From Acidobacteriaceae bacterium UBA1795 (GTDB taxonomy: Bacteria > Acidobacteriota > Terriglobia > Terriglobales > Acidobacteriaceae): DNA of 5,976 nt. The stretch covers positions 1 to 5,976 of the forward strand of contig DCFV01000093.1 of NCBI GenBank assembly GCA_002314435.1, given 5' to 3'. Positions 4,973-5,976 of this stretch are shown piece by piece (within the stretch, counting starts at the first letter, position 1; each line of letters opens with the position of its first letter). Under the pieces are notes generated by a model. It ran no database searches. It was not told the DNA's origin and saw only the letters and a list, made by a program, of their open reading frames with translations. A program made the position numbers and the translations under genes.

Positions 4973-5976
4973 ATGAAGTCCAGCCTAGGTGTGGCCTGCT
5001 CCCCGGCTTTGCGATGTGCACTTCTATTAGCTGGGATACCCATTGTTGTTGCAAGTGCATGTGCCGTTGCAGCTGGGCAGGTCCAGCCCGCTGCCAATCA
5101 GCCGGCTACGCCGTGTGAGCCCGCGCGGCTCGGCTCGCCCTTCATCCCTGTCGACAGCTGGGCATATCCCGCTATGCTGCGCCTCTACGGGCTCGGCTTT
5201 GTCGACAACATCTTCCTCGGGATGCGTCCCTGGACTCGCGGCAGCCTGAGCAACATGCTCGACCAAATCGGCGCGCGCTTGCAGGACGCTGATCCAAGCC
5301 CCGCCACCGACGAAGCCGAAGGCATCTACGAAGCACTCCGCCACGAGCTACAACATTCTGACACCCAAAGCCCGTGCCTGGCCGCGAAGGGCGCTGCCCA
5401 CGTCGAGTCCGTATACACCGTCGCGCGCGGTATCAGCGGCACTCCCCTGCGCGACAGCTACCACCTTGGCCAAACCATCATCAACGACTACGGCCGCCCG
5501 TACGAGAACGGCTTCAATAACTACTCCGGTGCAAGCGGCTATGTCACCGCGGGCCGCTATACGCTTTACGCGCGCGGCGAGTTCGAGGGTTCGCCCTCGG
5601 CGGCTGGCTACAGCTCAGGGCTCGCGCGGACTCTCTCGTTGATCGACCAGATCCCCTACATCAACCCTGCCACGGGCCTACCCTACCCGCAGCCCACCAT
5701 CCCCGAGGGGCCGCTCGACTCCATTACACGCGGACGCTGGATTGAGGCTTACGTTTCCGCGCAGATGATGAACCACGTCATCTCTTTCGGCAAGCAGGAC
5801 GACTGGCTCGGACCTGGCCTCGGCGGGGGCATGGCCTACTCCAACAATGCCGAAAACTTTTACGGCTTCCACATCAATCGCATCGAACCCCTCCGCATCC
5901 CCGGCCTCTCATACCTTACCGGCCCATTCCGCTACGAGTTCTCCATCGGCCCGCTGCAAGGGCATACGTATGTACC
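4973..5976 (+). CDS. Capsule assembly Wzi family outer-membrane protein (C-terminus beyond window)
   Basis: The frame from ATG 4973 stays open to the window end, giving 334 residues. Residues 1-34 form a signal peptide: basic MKSSLGVACSPALR, then a hydrophobic stretch to about residue 30 and a probable signal-peptidase cut near AVAA (31-34). VASAC (26-30) is a poor lipobox alternative. After it comes GSPFIPVDSWAYPAMLRLY (54-72), then GLGFVDNIFLGMRPWTR (73-89), an N-terminal module typical of acidobacterial Wzi-like proteins. From about 145, alternating strands are consistent with an outer-membrane beta-barrel. FGKQDDWLGPGLGGGMAYSN (272-291) and FYGFHINRIEPL (296-307) match the Wzi-family core. 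E. coli Wzi is an outer-membrane lectin-like barrel that helps anchor capsule; here the polysaccharide and exact role are unknown. It lies 86 bases after the E1-alpha-like gene on the same strand. Confidence 0.88.
   Translation, partial: MKSSLGVACSPALRCALLLAGIPIVVASACAVAAGQVQPAANQPATPCEPARLGSPFIPVDSWAYPAMLRLYGLGFVDNIFLGMRPWTRGSLSNMLDQIGARLQDADPSPATDEAEGIYEALRHELQHSDTQSPCLAAKGAAHVESVYTVARGISGTPLRDSYHLGQTIINDYGRPYENGFNNYSGASGYVTAGRYTLYARGEFEGSPSAAGYSSGLARTLSLIDQIPYINPATGLPYPQPTIPEGPLDSITRGRWIEAYVSAQMMNHVISFGKQDDWLGPGLGGGMAYSNNAENFYGFHINRIEPLRIPGLSYLTGPFRYEFSIGPLQGHTYV

Noticed and set aside
4855..5118. 87-codon plus-strand frame with many cysteines before the Wzi-family gene
   Set aside because: It overlaps the end of the E1-alpha-like gene and the signal peptide of the Wzi-family gene in another frame. 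The apparent cysteine pattern is a frame artefact.

Overview
The window looks like chromosomal DNA of a GC-rich Gram-negative bacterium, most likely an Acidobacteriota of the Terriglobia type (Terriglobus/Granulicella/Edaphobacter-like). This is inferred from protein style, not from a marker gene: an outer-membrane Wzi-family protein with a DSWxYPAMxRLYxLGxVD repeat-like N-terminus, a Tat-exported aldo/keto reductase, and a stand-alone ArgJ.

Layout. Positions 1-250 hold gene debris on the minus strand. The first codons of a zinc alcohol dehydrogenase, preceded by a good ribosome binding site and broken by a one-base insertion, run directly into the N-terminal part of a MarR/GNAT-type protein that has lost its start codon and carries a one-base deletion. 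Positions 248-652 have no intact gene. They contain a long perfect-stem hairpin (377-410), an 18-residue match to the conserved end of the Rhs core (479-532), and a 20-base near-copy of the 16S rRNA 3' end (573-592). I read 1-652 as a decayed, rearranged accessory patch.

Positions 653-2735 carry three minus-strand genes that may be co-transcribed: an ABC-type ATPase of the ModF/YlmA kind (2735-1920), a Tat-signal aldo/keto reductase (1848-970) and a small DUF2164 protein (931-653). The DUF2164 start codon and part of its ribosome binding site lie in a 9-bp hairpin. A divergent intergenic region (2736-2915) separates these from a plus-strand group: argJ (2916-4127), then, 15 bases later, a shortened protein (4143-4886) resembling the E1 alpha subunit of 2-oxoacid dehydrogenases but lacking the thiamine-diphosphate motif. 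After an 86-base gap comes a Wzi-family outer-membrane protein (4973 onward) that runs off the right edge.

How the genes work together. ArgJ recycles the acetyl group from N-acetylornithine to glutamate in arginine biosynthesis. The adjacent E1-alpha-like pseudoenzyme is probably translated from the same transcript, but its role is unknown, and it is the most interesting intact gene here. The ABC ATPase, reductase and DUF2164 protein have no evident shared pathway. No CRISPR array, tRNA, complete rRNA, insertion sequence or clear novel multi-gene system is visible.
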